NCBI GenBank assembly: GCA_031283825.1
Contig: JAITAZ010000511.1
Location: 1 to 6,257, forward strand
Length of the DNA: 6,257 nt
DNA from: Planctomycetaceae bacterium
GTDB taxonomy: Bacteria > Planctomycetota > Planctomycetia > Pirellulales > Thermoguttaceae
Reading direction: 5' to 3'
The notes below the pieces were generated by a model. It did not search any database. It saw only the letters and a list, made by a program, of their open reading frames with translations, and was not told where the DNA came from. Shown in pieces: positions 5,154 to 6,257 of the stretch. The stretch's first letter is position 1. Each line of letters starts with the position of its first letter. The translations under genes and the position numbers were made by a program.

Positions 5154-5322
5154 ATAACTATTCAATAGAATTTTCAAACACGGATAATCACGAAAAATAC
5201 AAATGATGATTAACAGATAACAAATAAATTAACGACAAATTAATTAGTTAATTTCATTCGGCTGAAATAATCATTTGCATTATCCGCGATTATCCGTGTT
5301 TAAAATAATCCTACTGAATATT
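5154..5322. repeat. About 165-base imperfect fold-back (MITE-like) element
   Basis: AAACACGGATAATCACG at 5176-5192 pairs with 5285-5301 at 16 of 17 positions. Pairing continues inward (ACAAATGATGATT against AATCATTTGCA) and outward to the tips, where ATTCAATAGAATT faces the complement of AATCCTACTGAAT with a few mismatches and a 2-base bulge. The right tip reads, in reverse complement, AATATTCAGTAGG, the same tip as at 2296 and 4233. There is no coding capacity inside. The terminal inverted repeats, small size and absence of a transposase fit a non-autonomous element. It lies directly upstream of the ABC gene and may carry its promoter. Confidence 0.8.
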
Positions 5323-5345
5323 TACTGATTTGTACCTACTACAAC

Positions 5346-5379
5346 GTAACTGTCCATTTTAATTTTAATAGACTGTTAC
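5346..5379. repeat. Imperfect inverted repeat GTAACTGTC/GACTGTTAC
   Basis: Arms 5346-5354 and 5371-5379 match at 8 of 9 positions with a 16-base loop. It loosely resembles the GTAACCGTTCAC family, but the similarity is too low to assign it. The role is unknown. Confidence 0.4.
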
Positions 5380-5422
5380 TTAATTTTTTGCAACTGTTTT
5401 CACGTAGAAAATACAGATATTA

Positions 5423-5458
5423 GTAATATATCAATTGAAAATCCCGCCGATATATTAC
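5423..5458. repeat. Inverted pair of the TGATATATTAC box
   Basis: GTAATATATC (5423-5432) and GATATATTAC (5449-5458) are exact reverse complements 16 bases apart. The left half continues as AATTGAAAAT, like the CAGTGGAAT that follows the same box at 6169-6185. This makes it part of the box family seen near 349, 2271, 2731, 4338 and 6169. Confidence 0.65.
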
Positions 5459-5472
5459 AGACGCTATATTTT

Positions 5473-5491
5473 CGCGATAGTTGTTATCGCG
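5473..5491. repeat. Hairpin CGCGATA/TATCGCG just downstream of the lipoprotein gene
   Basis: A perfect 7-bp stem with a 5-base GTTGT loop, 24 bases past the lipoprotein stop codon. The position suits a transcription end, but on the minus strand it is followed by AAAATATAGCG, with no T-run. It is therefore reported only as a hairpin that may stabilise or end the lipoprotein transcript. Confidence 0.5.
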
Positions 5492-5514
5492 TCAACGGGG
5501 CTGGCGAATAGAGA

Positions 5515-5988
5515 CTAAAAATTTTCAGATTTCATTTCCAATACAACAACTCTATTTTTTTTGACCTTTACCGTGTAGTTAAAACTAGACGTATTCGGAT
5601 TTACATATTTTTTCGGAATAACTTGAATATACGGCGGAGAATAAATTCCATTTTTATTCGTATATTTTTTCTTTCGTTCTTCTTCAGATAATATTGCCGC
5701 TTCCGGCGATAACTCGCTTTTCGATAGATGAATTCTATACGTTCCGGGATAAACTCCATCGTTAGTTTTTAACGTCGTCAATCTGAAATTTCCATTTGAA
5801 TCAGTCAATCCGACAGCGGCGCGAGACTTCTGCGTCTTTTTCACCGGCGTAAAAAATACATTCGCTTCCTCTACCGGTTGACCATCCAACAACACTCGCC
5901 CGCCAACTTGATACAACCCCTCAAGCCCAACTTCTGAACAACCACAAATTAAAAAACAACAAAAATATAAAATAAAAAATCGTAACAT
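5515..5988 (-). CDS. Small lipoprotein with carboxypeptidase-regulatory-like (beta-sandwich) domain
   Basis: A 157-residue predicted lipoprotein. The N-terminus has one Arg and a hydrophobic stretch (residues 4-16) leading to a lipobox-like I14-C-G-C17, so signal peptidase II cleavage before Cys17 is expected. Its Cys-rich signal (C10, C11, C15, C17) is unusual. Residues 29-48 carry G-G-R-V-L-L-D-G-Q-P-V-E-E-A-N-V-F-F-T-P, followed by A-V-G-L-T-D-S-N-G-N-F-R-L at 58-70, G-V-Y-P-G-T-Y-R-I at 78-86 and the late P-K-K-Y-V-N-P-N-T-S-S motif at 125-135. These mark the beta-sandwich family found in very many copies in planctomycete genomes. Function is unknown; an envelope location is inferred. A charged, Lys/Glu-rich insert lies at about 91-112. 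No Shine-Dalgarno sequence precedes the ATG, which is followed directly by the signal sequence, so the start is supported by protein content. It stands alone, with 401 bases to the ABC gene. Confidence 0.9.
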   Translation of the reverse strand: MLRFFILYFCCFLICGCSEVGLEGLYQVGGRVLLDGQPVEEANVFFTPVKKTQKSRAAVGLTDSNGNFRLTTLKTNDGVYPGTYRIHLSKSELSPEAAILSEEERKKKYTNKNGIYSPPYIQVIPKKYVNPNTSSFNYTVKVKKNRVVVLEMKSENF

Positions 5989-6030
5989 ATTTTAATATTA
6001 AATTACACGATAGAATAATTATTTGATAAC

Positions 6031-6086
6031 AGTGAACAGTACCATTTTTTTAACCGTTCACAGGTTTTTAAAAACCATATTATTTT
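6031..6086. repeat. GTGAACRGT inverted pair plus AACCATATTATT spacer (GTGAACGGTTAC family)
   Basis: GTGAACAGT (6032-6040) and ACCGTTCAC (6053-6061) are complementary at 8 of 9 positions. A perfect 14-base palindrome follows, GGTTTTTAAAAACC (6063-6076), then ATATTATTTTTT. In reverse complement this second half matches the spacer and box at 2670-2702. It lies 40 to 100 bases upstream of the lipoprotein start. Confidence 0.75.
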
Positions 6087-6114
6087 TTGGGGGAACATTG
6101 AGGACAAAGGGAAC
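6083..6114 (+). repeat. Second copy of the GGGGA...GGACAAAGGGAACG module
   Basis: Aligns with 2351-2380 in the same orientation, with a few substitutions and small indels. The neighbouring GTGAACGGTTAC-type spacer is inverted relative to its copy in the 2.5 kb gap while this module is not, so the modules have been rearranged independently. Confidence 0.6.
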
Positions 6115-6168
6115 GTTGTTGTTTAAAACCGAAAATTAAAGACTCAAAAAAGACTTAAACTAAAATGG

Positions 6169-6185
6169 TAATATATCAGTGGAAT
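6169..6185 (-). repeat. Inverted copy of the ATTCCACTGATATATTA box
   Basis: Exact 17-base reverse complement of 349-365. The flanks diverge within a few bases, so the shared unit is short. At 5.8 kb apart, the identity is unlikely to be chance given the other family members in between. Confidence 0.7.
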
Positions 6186-6200
6186 TATTTTTTATTTTGC

Positions 6201-6214
6201 AACTAGCTGTAGTT
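6201..6214. repeat. Small hairpin AACTA-GCTG-TAGTT followed by T-run
   Basis: A 5-bp stem with a 4-base loop, running into a short T-run on the plus strand. No plus-strand gene precedes it, so a terminator role is not supported. Confidence 0.35.
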
Positions 6215-6217
6215 TTT

Positions 6218-6257
6218 TGTAACCGTTCACGGAATTTTTTATTTTTTATCGCAAAAT
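6218..6257 (-). repeat. Partial, inverted copy of the 2488-2539 fold-back, cut by the window end
   Basis: TGTAACCGTTCACGG at 6218-6232, then a T-rich stretch and TTATCGCA. In reverse complement this reads as the loop and right arm of the element at 2488-2539, with a short A/T insertion. The opposite arm should lie just past position 6257. Confidence 0.75.

Larger units (their letters stand above)
5114..5514. other. 401-base non-coding gap upstream of the ABC ATPase gene
   Basis: No gene is supported. Nearly half of it (5154-5322) is one large fold-back repeat, and the remainder holds three small inverted repeats (5346-5379, 5423-5458, 5473-5491). The promoter of the ABC gene should lie here. 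The only candidate seen is TTGAAA (5177-5172) and TATGCA (5156-5151) on the minus strand, with a short 15-base spacing, inside the fold-back. It is too weak to call. Confidence 0.65.

Noticed and set aside
4233..5320. Composite transposon carrying the ABC gene between inverted TATTCAGTAGG tips
   Set aside because: The tips at 4233 and 5310 are inverted relative to each other, but each belongs to its own smaller fold-back, and no transposase or target duplication was seen.

Overview
The window looks like chromosomal DNA from an AT-rich member of the Planctomycetota or a close relative. The main clue is the small lipoprotein at 5515-5988, with its G-x-V-x-L-D-G-x-P-V-x-x-A-x-V-x-F motif, a type very abundant in planctomycetes. 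The PAS-GAF-receiver protein and the GldA/NatA-like ABC ATPase fit this but do not prove it. No rRNA, tRNA or marker gene is present, so the assignment is an inference.

Four genes are supported, all on the minus strand. In order of transcription they are: a carboxypeptidase-regulatory-like lipoprotein (5988-5515), an ABC transporter ATP-binding subunit (5113-4391), uronate isomerase UxaC (4188-2740), and a PAS-GAF signalling protein with a degenerate His-kinase-like helical region and a degenerate receiver domain (2027-405). They share orientation but are separated by 202, 401 and 712 bases, so they are probably separate transcription units. No functional link between them is evident. UxaC has no other hexuronate gene beside it, and the ATPase has no permease.

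About a third of the window (roughly 1990 of 6257 bases) is non-coding, and nearly all of it is packed with small palindromic and dispersed repeats. The same modules recur in several gaps, in both orientations: a GTGAACGGTTAC family (2488-2702 and 6031-6257), a TATTCAGTAGG fold-back tip (2296, 4233, 5159, 5310), a GGTCGCCTACCTGA hairpin module (89-140 and 4273-4306), a GGGGAC...GGGACAAA module (2351, 4311, 6083), a TGATATATTAC box (five or more copies) and a large GAGACGCAA double hairpin (2401-2476). No transposase is visible. These look like non-autonomous, MITE-like or REP-like elements, and they are the most unusual property of the window.

The second point of interest is the signalling protein. 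Its H-box-like segment has Cys where the phospho-accepting His is expected, its receiver has Asn (residue 460) at the phospho-acceptor Asp position, and it has no ATPase domain. It therefore appears to be a sensor that cannot do conventional phosphotransfer.
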